This document shows, one piece after another, positions 7,265 through 13,329 of a DNA stretch of 23,551 bases. The translations under genes and the position numbers were made by a program. The notes beneath the pieces were generated by a model that was given only the letters and a program-made list of their open reading frames with translations, did no database searches and was not told the DNA's origin. Origin of the DNA: a virus. The number at the start of each line of letters is the position of its first letter. Position 1 is the stretch's first letter. Location of the stretch: IMG/VR virus record IMGVR_UViG_3300021962_000668, positions 1 to 23,551 of that record, one strand, 5' to 3'.

Positions 7265-7570
7265 ATGGCTATGCAGACAGATGTCAAAGCATCTAAGCCC
7301 CTGACTACTACGGGGGATTTTAAGGATCAGGGTAATAATTCTATTGGCCGTGCTCGTATCAAGGCTATCTACGCTATGTGCGGGGCTGGACTGGGCAGTG
7401 TTGTGATTACCGACGGTAGCGGCGGTCCCACTCTGTATTCTTTTGAAACCCCCACAGCGGCTAATGCAGGTTCGGTTTATGTCCTGATCCCCGATCAGGG
7501 TATCTTGGCTCAGAACGGCCTGTACGGCACTGTGACCAATACGGCCTCTACCGTCATCTTTTACGGGTGA
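7265..7570 (+). CDS. Small virion structural protein (101 aa)
   Basis: A 101-residue beta-rich protein with no membrane or enzyme motif. The first half holds TTTGDFKDQGNNSIGRARIKAIYAM, split here by function: a polar lead-in and a basic strand. The second half carries TDGSGGPTLYSF and IPDQGILAQNGLYG and ends VIFYG. The pattern of GILxxNGLY plus a C-terminal FYG is one I know from short structural proteins of related phages. It has AAAGGAAA before ATG and shares a leader-like upstream sequence with the scaffold gene (see findings). It probably sits in the virion near the 6833 product. Function unknown. Confidence 0.65.
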   Translation: MAMQTDVKASKPLTTTGDFKDQGNNSIGRARIKAIYAMCGAGLGSVVITDGSGGPTLYSFETPTAANAGSVYVLIPDQGILAQNGLYGTVTNTASTVIFYG

Positions 7571-7574
7571 TGCT

Positions 7575-8315
7575 GTGGCGGCTGAAAGAGGGTTTGATCT
7601 AGCGGGGCGTAGTATCTTCATCGCCCTGCCAGCGTATGACTTCAAGGTTTCCTTGAAGCTGGCTATTTCTTTGGCGCGGTTTGCTCAGGTAGCGCCTAGG
7701 CATGGTATCGACGTGCAGATCGGTAGTATCTGCGGTTGCTCTGTCGTGTCTCGCGCTCGCAACCTGCTGGTCCGTGACTTTCTTGATTCCCCCTGCACCG
7801 AACTGCTCTTTATAGACAGCGACATCAACTTTGAACCCGACGCTATTACCCGGCTCATGGCTTGGGGTAGTGACAAGGAGAAGGGTATCGTCGCTGCGGT
7901 TCCGCGCGTACGGGATGTAAACAAGACGTATATTGCTGACCTAGACCACGACGAAGACGGCCAGCTTACCATGAATAGTATGGGGTTAGTCCGTGCGCAG
8001 CGTGTGGCTACTGCCTTTATGTGGGTGCAGCGCGGTGTGTTCGAGAAGCTGGTGGCTGAGAACCCGGACTGGACTTATTTCGACAAGCGTGCGGGCAAGG
8101 ACCTGAGCGCTGTATTTGACTTCAAGGTTACCCGCGAAGGCTACATTGGGGAGGACTTCCTCTTCTGTGACCGCGTCCGTGAGGCTGGCTACGAAGTCTG
8201 GATTGATCCCACCATAACCTTGGGTCACATGGGCGTGCAGGAGTACACGGGTAACTTCGGTCACGACATCCTGTATCCCATGGTTGTCCCGGCACAGAAG
8301 GTGTCAAATGGCTAA
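7575..8315 (+). CDS. GT-A fold glycosyltransferase-like protein
   Basis: Glycosyltransferases of this type move a sugar from a nucleotide-sugar donor to an acceptor. The 246-residue protein opens with IFIALPAYDFKVSL, a donor-site strand pattern, then SRARNLLVRDFL. LLFIDSDINFEP follows, with the metal-binding DSD at residues 81-83. Near the C-terminus are GEDFLFCDR (E193, D194) and TLGHMG with H218, a likely third metal ligand. These are the landmarks of a GT-A enzyme. The start is GTG at 7575, four bases after the previous stop; a nearby ATG at 7570 is out of frame. It overlaps the next gene by 8 bp. Acting inside a virion operon it may glycosylate a capsid or fibre protein, or host surface sugars; the acceptor cannot be read from sequence. 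Confidence 0.75.
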   Translation: MAAERGFDLAGRSIFIALPAYDFKVSLKLAISLARFAQVAPRHGIDVQIGSICGCSVVSRARNLLVRDFLDSPCTELLFIDSDINFEPDAITRLMAWGSDKEKGIVAAVPRVRDVNKTYIADLDHDEDGQLTMNSMGLVRAQRVATAFMWVQRGVFEKLVAENPDWTYFDKRAGKDLSAVFDFKVTREGYIGEDFLFCDRVREAGYEVWIDPTITLGHMGVQEYTGNFGHDILYPMVVPAQKVSNG

Positions 8316-8562
8316 GTCCCCCGCGTGGACACGCAAGGAAGGCAAGAACCCCAAGGGCGGTCTAAACGCCAAGGGGCGTGCTTCCTACAATGCTGCCAAC
8401 CCCGGGAAACCCGGCCTGAAGCGCCCCCAGCCTGAAGGTGGCCCGCGTAAAAAGTCCTTCTGTTCGAGGATGACCGGAATGAAGAAGAAGCTCACCAGCA
8501 AGAAAACTGCCAACGACCCCAACAGTCGGATCAACAAATCCCTTAGGGCGTGGAACTGCTGA
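8308..8562 (+). CDS. DUF6321-like small basic protein
   Basis: An 84-residue protein rich in Lys, Arg, Gly, Asn and Pro. It contains SPAWTRKEGKNPKGGLNAKG, then ASYNAANPGKPGLK and KKSFCSRMTGMKKKLTS, and ends NKSLRAWNC. I recognise this arrangement as the DUF6321 type found in cyanophages, pelagiphages and related viruses; the assignment is from memory. An in-frame upstream ATG at 8284 exists, but the start at 8308 is preferred because family members begin MAKSPAW and it gives the usual 8-bp overlap with the glycosyltransferase. Two cysteines sit near the C-terminus without a zinc pattern. Function unknown; its charge suggests nucleic-acid contact. Confidence 0.75.
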   Translation: MAKSPAWTRKEGKNPKGGLNAKGRASYNAANPGKPGLKRPQPEGGPRKKSFCSRMTGMKKKLTSKKTANDPNSRINKSLRAWNC

Positions 8563-8563
8563 T

Positions 8564-8809
8564 ATGGAGATGATGGTATGGAACATCGTCCTGAGCGCCG
8601 TGGTAGCGGCTATGGGTGTCATGCTTAAGGGCAAGCTCGATGAGCTTTACCGGGTGGGTATCCTGCTGAACAAGACCCGTGAGGAAGTCGCTAGGAATCA
8701 TATCACACGTGAAGAATACAGCCGTGATCTGGAGAAGCTGGGTGATCGCTTCGACGCTGGTATCCTTAGGTTAGAGGCCAAAATAGATGCCATTTATAAG
8801 AAGGCTTAA
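8564..8809 (+). CDS. Small membrane-anchored coiled-coil protein
   Basis: The 81-residue protein has one N-terminal hydrophobic segment, about residues 4-21 (MVWNIVLSAVVAAMGVML), followed by a charged helix with heptad-like spacing to the end (DLEKLGDRFDAGILRLEAKI). The layout resembles XhlA-like haemolysin/holin accessory proteins, but the hydrophobic segment is at the other end from classical XhlA, so I do not assign it. The start is one base after the previous stop with no clear Shine-Dalgarno, so re-initiation is likely; ATGs at 8570 and 8573 are alternatives. It could be a lysis accessory, a virion ejection protein or a membrane-bound assembly factor. Confidence 0.62.
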   Translation: MEMMVWNIVLSAVVAAMGVMLKGKLDELYRVGILLNKTREEVARNHITREEYSRDLEKLGDRFDAGILRLEAKIDAIYKKA

Positions 8810-8813
8810 GGAA

Positions 8814-9155
8814 ATGTTTAAGAAGGTAGTTAACAAGGTCAGGAAGTACGCTGATGGTGGTAACGTGGCTTCCGGCCCAAACTACGGAGCGTCCCAGCTG
8901 AACCCGGTTATGGGTGGTGGTACTGGTGGTGCGTATCCCCCTGCTCCTCAGGCTCCGCAGGCTCGTTTTGGTAACGCCAACCCCCCGGCTTTTGCCCAGA
9001 ATAACGGTACCCGGGGACCTATGGCTCCTAATCCGACCCCGTTCAAGAAGGGTGGCAAGGTGAAAGCCAAGGCCAAGAAGAAGACAAAGACCTCCACTTC
9101 CAAGCGTGCGGACGGAATTGCGCAGCGGGGTAAAACTCGTGGGAAGATGGTGTAA
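8814..9155 (+). CDS. Lys/Gly/Pro-rich basic protein with YADGG motif
   Basis: A 113-residue low-complexity protein. A basic N-terminal helix (FKKVVNKVRKYADGG) leads to a Gly/Pro/Gln/Asn-rich middle with PPAPQAPQARF, then a strongly basic C-terminus with KKGGKVKAKAKKKTKT and ADGIAQRGKTRGK. The last motif recurs in the next gene as ADGVAKKGKTKGK, so the two proteins share a C-terminal module. An in-frame ATG at 8787 lies inside the previous gene; the start at 8814 is preferred because TTAAGGA precedes it and related proteins start this way. It overlaps the next gene by one base (TAATG). Function unknown; DNA binding is plausible from charge. Confidence 0.65.
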   Translation: MFKKVVNKVRKYADGGNVASGPNYGASQLNPVMGGGTGGAYPPAPQAPQARFGNANPPAFAQNNGTRGPMAPNPTPFKKGGKVKAKAKKKTKTSTSKRADGIAQRGKTRGKMV

Positions 9156-9448
9156 TGCCTGCTAAGTCCGCTAAGCAGGAGAAGTTTATGCAGGCGGTGG
9201 CGAACAATCCGTCGTTTGCAAAGAAAGTAGGCGTCCCGCAATCCGTGGGGCGTGAGTTCACAACAAAGAAAGGTACTGACATGAAGAAGATGAACATGGG
9301 CGGAATGTACGCCAAGGGTGGCATGAAGAAGATGGCCGGTGGTGGTCTGGCTGCTGGTCACAAGTCGGCTGACGGCGTTGCCAAGAAGGGTAAGACCAAG
9401 GGCAAGCAGATCGCCATGGCTCGCGGTGGTATGAAGGGCTGCAAGTAA
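9155..9448 (+). CDS. DUF3008-like N-terminus fused to a YAKGG basic tail
   Basis: The 97-residue protein has two parts. Residues 1-42 begin PAKSAKQEKFMQAVANNPSF and continue VGVPQSVGREF, a DUF3008-like pattern found in phages and bacteria. Residues 43-97 are Met/Gly/Lys-rich with YAKGGMKKMAGGG and end in ADGVAKKGKTKGK plus MARGGMKGCK. The second half could be its own gene: ATG at 9281 is preceded by AAAGG at 9269-9273, and similar 50-60 residue proteins are free-standing in relatives as I recall. Thus this may be a fusion or may give two products. Function unknown. Confidence 0.68.
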   Translation: MPAKSAKQEKFMQAVANNPSFAKKVGVPQSVGREFTTKKGTDMKKMNMGGMYAKGGMKKMAGGGLAAGHKSADGVAKKGKTKGKQIAMARGGMKGCK

Positions 9449-9449
9449 T

Positions 9450-9950
9450 ATGCGCTCTTCTCGTGGTATGGGGGCCGTCAAGGCTTCCAAGATGCCTAAG
9501 GCAAAGACGATCACCCGGAAAGACAACCCGGATAAGGTCGAGATGTACGCTAAGGGCGGCAAGGTGAAGAAGTACAACGCGGCAGGTTCGGTTAAGGAAC
9601 AATTTGACCGTATTAACGAAATCGTTACCCGCCCGCGCCCGAAGGCTGAACCGAAGAAAGAGGCCCCGATGAAGCGTCTGGGGCCTAGCGATGAGGATAT
9701 CGTTGGGAATAAGCCTCTGGTCAAGGGTCCCGATGGGAAGCCGTACGTCCCTGAAAGTCGTCGTAAGGCCAAGGGTGGTAAGTTTATTCAGCAGGCTATC
9801 AAGAAGCCCGGTGCTCTCCGTGCCAGCCTTGGTGCCAAGAAGGGCGAACCTATCCCGGCTAAGAAACTGGCTAAGGCTGCTAAGGCCCCCGGTAAGCTTG
9901 GTCAGCGGGCTCGTTTCGCTGAGATGCTGAAGGGTTTTAGGAAGAAGTAA
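9450..9950 (+). CDS. Basic YAKGG-type protein with conserved C-terminal domain (166 aa)
   Basis: The largest of the local basic proteins. It starts RSSRGMGAVKASKMPKAKT, has ITRKDNPDKVEMYAKGGKVK around residues 21-40, then a Pro/Lys linker. The C-terminal 55 residues (FIQQAIKKPGALRASLG, then IPAKKLAKAAK, then LGQRARFAEML) form a helical basic module that I know from many uncultured phages. Roughly a quarter of residues are Lys or Arg. The gene starts two bases after its neighbour's stop and its own stop overlaps the next ATG by one base. Nothing indicates an enzyme. Possible roles are packaging, DNA condensation within the head, or virion scaffolding; none is shown. Confidence 0.68.
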   Translation: MRSSRGMGAVKASKMPKAKTITRKDNPDKVEMYAKGGKVKKYNAAGSVKEQFDRINEIVTRPRPKAEPKKEAPMKRLGPSDEDIVGNKPLVKGPDGKPYVPESRRKAKGGKFIQQAIKKPGALRASLGAKKGEPIPAKKLAKAAKAPGKLGQRARFAEMLKGFRKK

Positions 9951-10345
9951 TGGCTCGTACCGACGAGAGTAAGTGGAAGCGTGTTGTCGCCAGTGTAAAA
10001 GCTGGCGACAAAGGCGGCAAACCGGGTCAATGGTCTGCCCGTAAAGCCCAGCTTGCTACTCAGCGATACAAGAAATCCGGTGGGGGGTATAAAGGCCCCA
10101 AGACTGAAGCCCAGAAGTCCCTGTCCAAGTGGACTAAGGAAGACTGGGGAACTCGGTCTGGCAAACCCTCCACACAGGGGTCTAAGGCGACAGGCGAGCG
10201 GTATCTGCCTAAGGCGGCTCGTCAGTCCCTTTCCTCGGCTGAATATGCTGCTACTACTAAAGCAAAGCGGGAAGGCACCGCCAAGGGCAAACAGTTCGTC
10301 AAGCAACCCAAGGCTATCGCCAGTAAAACGGCAAGGTACAGATGA
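9950..10345 (+). CDS. DUF5872-like protein
   Basis: A 131-residue basic protein. The motifs WKRVVASVKAGDKGG, PGQWSARKAQLATQRYKKSG, LSKWTKEDWGT and ATGERYLPKAAR, followed by EYAATTKAKREGT, match the DUF5872 type found in phages and giant viruses, as I recognise it. No catalytic motif is known to me. It begins as TAATG with the previous gene and ends as ATGA with the next, so it is tightly coupled to both. Its presence in unrelated large DNA viruses suggests a role in handling viral DNA or virion content, which is inference. Confidence 0.8.
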   Translation: MARTDESKWKRVVASVKAGDKGGKPGQWSARKAQLATQRYKKSGGGYKGPKTEAQKSLSKWTKEDWGTRSGKPSTQGSKATGERYLPKAARQSLSSAEYAATTKAKREGTAKGKQFVKQPKAIASKTARYR

Positions 10346-11082
10346 CCACTTCTGGATCGGCTTCGTTTAACCTAGACCTCAATAACCTGATCGAAGAAGC
10401 CTTCGAACGGTGCGGGGTAGAGCTGCGTACTGGTTACGACCTGCGTACAGCGCGTCGTAGTTTGAACCTGTTGACAATAGAGTGGGCAAATAAGGGGATA
10501 AATCTCTGGACTATTGAACAGGGGTCGATCCCCATGGTTCAGGGGACGGTTACCTACAACCTTCCTGCAGACACGATTGATCTGCTGGACCACGTGATTC
10601 GTACGCAGTCGGGTATCAACCAGACCGACATCAATATTACCCGTATTAGCGTAGATACTTACGCTACCATCCCCAACAAGCTGACCCAAGGCCGTCCCAT
10701 TCAGGTCTGGATCAACAGGCAGTCAGGTGCAAAGTATCCGGTGGGCGGGCAACCTGCGGGTACGGATGTGGCTACGGGTATTGACTACCCGAACATTAAC
10801 GTCTGGCCGTGCCCCGACCAGAGCAATTACTACACCTTCGTATACTGGCGGCTGCGCCGTATTCAGGACGCCGGAAATGGCGTCGATACGCAGGATATCC
10901 CCTTTCGTATGCTGCCCTGCATGGTGGCTGGGTTGGCCTATTATCTGGCCCTGAAAATCCCAGATGCCCTTGAACGGGTGCCCATGCTGAAGGCCATGTA
11001 CGACGAGCAGTGGCAGTTGGCGGCGGATGAGGACCGTGAGAAAGCCTCCCTCCGTCTGGCCCCTCGCCAGATGTTCTTCTAG
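10342..11082 (+). CDS. Putative neck/head-tail connector protein
   Basis: The 246-residue protein begins with a helical segment LNNLIEEAFERCGVELRTG, followed by RRSLNLLTIEWANKGINLW and a beta strand section VQGTVTYNLPADTIDLLDHV. The end is helical (MVAGLAYYLALKI, then DEDREKASLRL). This plan of a short helical bundle, a beta insertion and a C-terminal helix is typical of adaptor/tail-tube-A type proteins (P22 gp4, T7 gp11) that dock under the portal. Identity between those families is low, so the call leans on pattern and on the adaptor gene at 11897. It lacks an obvious enzymatic site. It may be one of two ring proteins of the neck. Confidence 0.65.
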   Translation: MTTSGSASFNLDLNNLIEEAFERCGVELRTGYDLRTARRSLNLLTIEWANKGINLWTIEQGSIPMVQGTVTYNLPADTIDLLDHVIRTQSGINQTDINITRISVDTYATIPNKLTQGRPIQVWINRQSGAKYPVGGQPAGTDVATGIDYPNINVWPCPDQSNYYTFVYWRLRRIQDAGNGVDTQDIPFRMLPCMVAGLAYYLALKIPDALERVPMLKAMYDEQWQLAADEDREKASLRLAPRQMFF

Positions 11083-11091
11083 GGGGCGTAG

Positions 11092-11529
11092 ATGCCCAAT
11101 AGGTTTGCTTCCGGTAAAAAGGCTATCGCAGAGTGCGATAGATGCGGCTTCAGATATAAGCTGAAAGAACTCCGGCAGCTCGTCATCAAGACAAAAAACG
11201 TCAATATTCTGGTCTGCCCCACCTGCTGGGAACCCGACCAGCCCCAGCTCCAGCTGGGTATGTACCCCGTGGACGACCCCCAAGCCCTGCGCAACCCGCG
11301 TCGGGATAACAGCTACCTTCAGGCCGGTCTGACTGGCCTGCAAATCCTGACGGTAAACCCGCCGGTCCCCAGCGCGGAGGATGCTTTTGGCACGCCTTCT
11401 GGTGGTAGCCGTGTTATACAGTGGGGATGGGACCCGGTAGGGTTGAATAATCCGTTAAATCTGTCTGGCCTTGTAAATACCCTTTTGGGACAGGGTCAGG
11501 TAGGCACCGTAACTATACAGACTACATAG
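11092..11529 (+). CDS. Zinc-ribbon structural-module protein
   Basis: The N-terminal half carries a four-cysteine zinc ribbon: C15-x2-C18 (ECDRCGF) and C42-x2-C45 (CPTCW), with a basic strand between. It continues QPQLQLGMYPVDDPQALRNP and RRDNSYLQAG. The C-terminal half is Gly/Asn/Leu-rich and low in charge (VIQWGWDPVGLNNPL) and ends in short beta-like repeats. I know homologues only as conserved phage proteins located among neck genes. A strong purine run GGGGG lies before the start. The zinc site could hold a fold together in the neck or bind DNA; neither is proven. Confidence 0.7.
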   Translation: MPNRFASGKKAIAECDRCGFRYKLKELRQLVIKTKNVNILVCPTCWEPDQPQLQLGMYPVDDPQALRNPRRDNSYLQAGLTGLQILTVNPPVPSAEDAFGTPSGGSRVIQWGWDPVGLNNPLNLSGLVNTLLGQGQVGTVTIQTT

Positions 11530-11538
11530 GAGTAGAAT

Positions 11539-11745
11539 ATGGCTAAGAACGATATCAAGCAGGACAAGGCCATGGTTAAGGCCGCTGTCCATAAGCACGA
11601 AAAGGGTATGCACCCGGGTAAGCCGATGACCAAGTTGGCTAAGGGCGGCAAGACCAATATGCAGATGAAGGATATGGGCCGTGGTCTCGCCAAGGTGGCG
11701 AACCAGAAGAAGTCCGTGCGCTCTGTCCGTAAGGCGGGAATTTAA
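11539..11745 (+). CDS. Tiny basic protein with LAKGGK motif (68 aa)
   Basis: A 68-residue protein of mostly Lys, Met, Gly and Ala. It has a helical N-terminus (IKQDKAMVKAAVHKHEKGMH) and LAKGGKTNMQMKDMGRGLAK, then a basic end RSVRKAGI. AGGAG lies before ATG at good spacing. The AKGGK motif ties it to the basic proteins at 8814-9950. I recognise similar short proteins in related phages, without function. Disordered, nucleic-acid-binding character is inferred from composition. Confidence 0.68.
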   Translation: MAKNDIKQDKAMVKAAVHKHEKGMHPGKPMTKLAKGGKTNMQMKDMGRGLAKVANQKKSVRSVRKAGI

Positions 11746-11746
11746 C

Positions 11747-11896
11747 ATGGCCGAGAAGATTTACAGGAAGCCGAAGCCGGTTCCGATTAACGGTAACAGT
11801 GGCTATCCGAACAACGTCGCTAACACCCAGACGCAGAAGACACGCGGCACTGGTGCGGCCACGAAGGGTACTGGTCACAGCACGAAGATGGGCTAA
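11747..11896 (+). CDS. Tiny basic protein with RGTGAATKG motif (49 aa)
   Basis: A 49-residue protein starting AEKIYRKPKPVPINGNSG and ending with KTRGTGAATKGTGHSTKMG. The RGTGAATKG box is a signature of short proteins in this phage type, from memory. Longer in-frame reading upstream (from 11681) would run through the previous gene and is not preferred, since ATG at 11747 follows the previous stop by one base. The stop TAA is directly followed by the ATG of the adaptor gene. Function unknown. Confidence 0.65.
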   Translation: MAEKIYRKPKPVPINGNSGYPNNVANTQTQKTRGTGAATKGTGHSTKMG

Positions 11897-12559
11897 ATGA
11901 ACTACGCCACGCTTGTCAGCACGATCAAGGCTTATACTGAGAACGACTTCCCGGATACGGAGGGGTCTGGCGGTCTTACGTCTACCCAGCAGATTGATAC
12001 GTTTATAGAGCAGGCTGAAACCCGTATCTATAACAATGTACAGCTTTTGGACTTGCGTAAGAACGTTACGGGTAATGCCTCCTTGGGTAATATGTACCTG
12101 AGCGTACCGTCTGACTGGCTGGCTAACTTCTCTTTGGCTGTGATCGACCCGGTTACTGGTGGGTATGAATACCTGCTGAACAAGGATGTTAACTACATCC
12201 GTGAGGCGTTCCCGTACCCGGCAACCACTGGCAAGCCCACTCACTACGCCATGTTTGACCAGAACTCCTACATTCTTGGCCCGACACCCGATGCCAACTA
12301 CAACATGGAGCTACATTACTTCTACTACCCGCCGTCTATTGTGACTGCTGGTACGTCGTGGTTGGGCGATAACTTCGACACCGTGCTGCTTTACGGGTCT
12401 TTGTTGGAAGCCGCGACTTACATGAAGAGCGAAGCTGACGTAGTGGCGCAGTACCAAAATCGGTACAACGAAGCTCTGGCACAACTGAAGGCACTGGCGG
12501 AAGGCAAGAACCGGCAGGATATGTACAGAACCCAGCAAGTCCGTTACCCGGTGAGATAA
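11897..12559 (+). CDS. Phage adaptor protein (SU10-adaptor-like head-tail connector)
   Basis: The 220-residue protein begins with a helix (YATLVSTIKAYTE), then IDTFIEQAETRIYNNVQLL, and a beta region with LSVPSDWLANFSLAV and YEYLLNKDVNYIREAF. SYILGPTPDANYNMELHYF and a C-terminal helical run (LLEAATYMKSEADVV, then RYNEALAQLKALAEG) follow. The order of helix, beta insertion and terminal helices, with the FIE-AE-RI motif, fits the podovirus adaptor family (SU10-like) that forms a ring between portal and nozzle. Its start abuts the previous stop. I am fairly sure of adaptor identity; the exact ring position is inference. Confidence 0.8.
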   Translation: MNYATLVSTIKAYTENDFPDTEGSGGLTSTQQIDTFIEQAETRIYNNVQLLDLRKNVTGNASLGNMYLSVPSDWLANFSLAVIDPVTGGYEYLLNKDVNYIREAFPYPATTGKPTHYAMFDQNSYILGPTPDANYNMELHYFYYPPSIVTAGTSWLGDNFDTVLLYGSLLEAATYMKSEADVVAQYQNRYNEALAQLKALAEGKNRQDMYRTQQVRYPVR

Positions 12560-12560
12560 G

Positions 12561-12845
12561 ATGTTTGACGTTATTAGTGGCAACATTGGCAGCGTTATGG
12601 TGCAGGCGACCCAAGGGCGTGGTGCGTCTCCCGAAGAGCTGGCTGAACGGGCTCTGGATAAGATCATTTATGTCGGGGGTAATGCGCACCCGGCTATCCG
12701 TGAGCAGGCCGAAGCGTTCAAAGACAGCATTCGCTCCGTGCTTGTGTACTACATGAATGAGGCCGTTAGGGCTCACAACGTGACTCTGGTTAGTAAGTTC
12801 AACAAGGCTGGCTACCCAGAGCTGGTTAAAATTCTAGATAATTAA
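12561..12845 (+). CDS. Conserved helical phage protein (94 aa)
   Basis: A helical 94-residue protein: FDVISGNIGSVMV, then GASPEELAERALDKIIYVGG, AIREQAEAFKDSIRSVLVYY and VTLVSKFNKAGYPELV. The EELAERALDKI segment and the long amphipathic helix are recognisable in homologues between adaptor and tail genes of similar phages, where function is not known. There is no membrane segment or zinc site. It starts one base after the adaptor stop. A tail-completion or chaperone role would fit the place, but is unsupported. Confidence 0.7.
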   Translation: MFDVISGNIGSVMVQATQGRGASPEELAERALDKIIYVGGNAHPAIREQAEAFKDSIRSVLVYYMNEAVRAHNVTLVSKFNKAGYPELVKILDN

Positions 12846-12855
12846 GGAGACTTAC

Positions 12856-13329
12856 ATGGCGATTACGCAGGCGATGTGCACTAGCTTCAAGGCTGAGATT
12901 CTCTTGGCCGTGCATGACTTCCGCGCTACTGGTGGCGACACCTTCAAACTGGCGCTTTACACTTCTTCGGCTTCTATCGACGCCAACACTACGGCGTACA
13001 CGTCTTCGAACGAAGTTTCTGGTACTAACTACTCGGCTGGTGGCGGTTCGCTGTCCAATCTGGGTGTGGTTACGTCCAACAACACCGCTTCGACGGGTAC
13101 TGGCTTTACGGATTTCAGCGACCTTACCTTTGCCAACGCGACCATCACGGCTCGCGGTGCGCTGATCTACAACAGCACTCCGTCCGCTAACTCCAACGCC
13201 AACACCACCCTGACCAATGCGGCTGTGTGCGTGCTGGACTTTGGTTCGGACAAGACCTCCACGGCTGGTGATTTCACCATCATCTTCCCGGCGGCTACCA
13301 ATGCGGCGGCTATCATCAGGATTGCCTAA
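12856..13329 (+). CDS. Conserved beta-rich virion protein (157 aa)
   Basis: The 157-residue protein starts with TQAMCTSFKAEILLAVHDF and FKLALYTSSASIDANTTAY, then SNEVSGTNYSAGG. It is otherwise Thr/Ser/Ala/Asn-rich beta strand and ends FPAATNAAAIIRIA. This is a familiar, widely spread phage structural protein, found next to fibre genes; no experimentally named role comes to mind. A strong AAGGAG lies before ATG. It directly abuts the fibre gene (TAAATG), so both are probably made together. Confidence 0.72.
   Translation: MAITQAMCTSFKAEILLAVHDFRATGGDTFKLALYTSSASIDANTTAYTSSNEVSGTNYSAGGGSLSNLGVVTSNNTASTGTGFTDFSDLTFANATITARGALIYNSTPSANSNANTTLTNAAVCVLDFGSDKTSTAGDFTIIFPAATNAAAIIRIA

Noticed and set aside
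8284-8307. Upstream start for the DUF6321-like gene
   Set aside because: It would add eight residues with no family support; ATG at 8308 matches the usual MAKSPAW start.
8787-8813. Upstream start for the 8814 gene
   Set aside because: It lies within the coiled-coil gene and lacks a ribosome site; the 8814 start has TTAAGGA before it.
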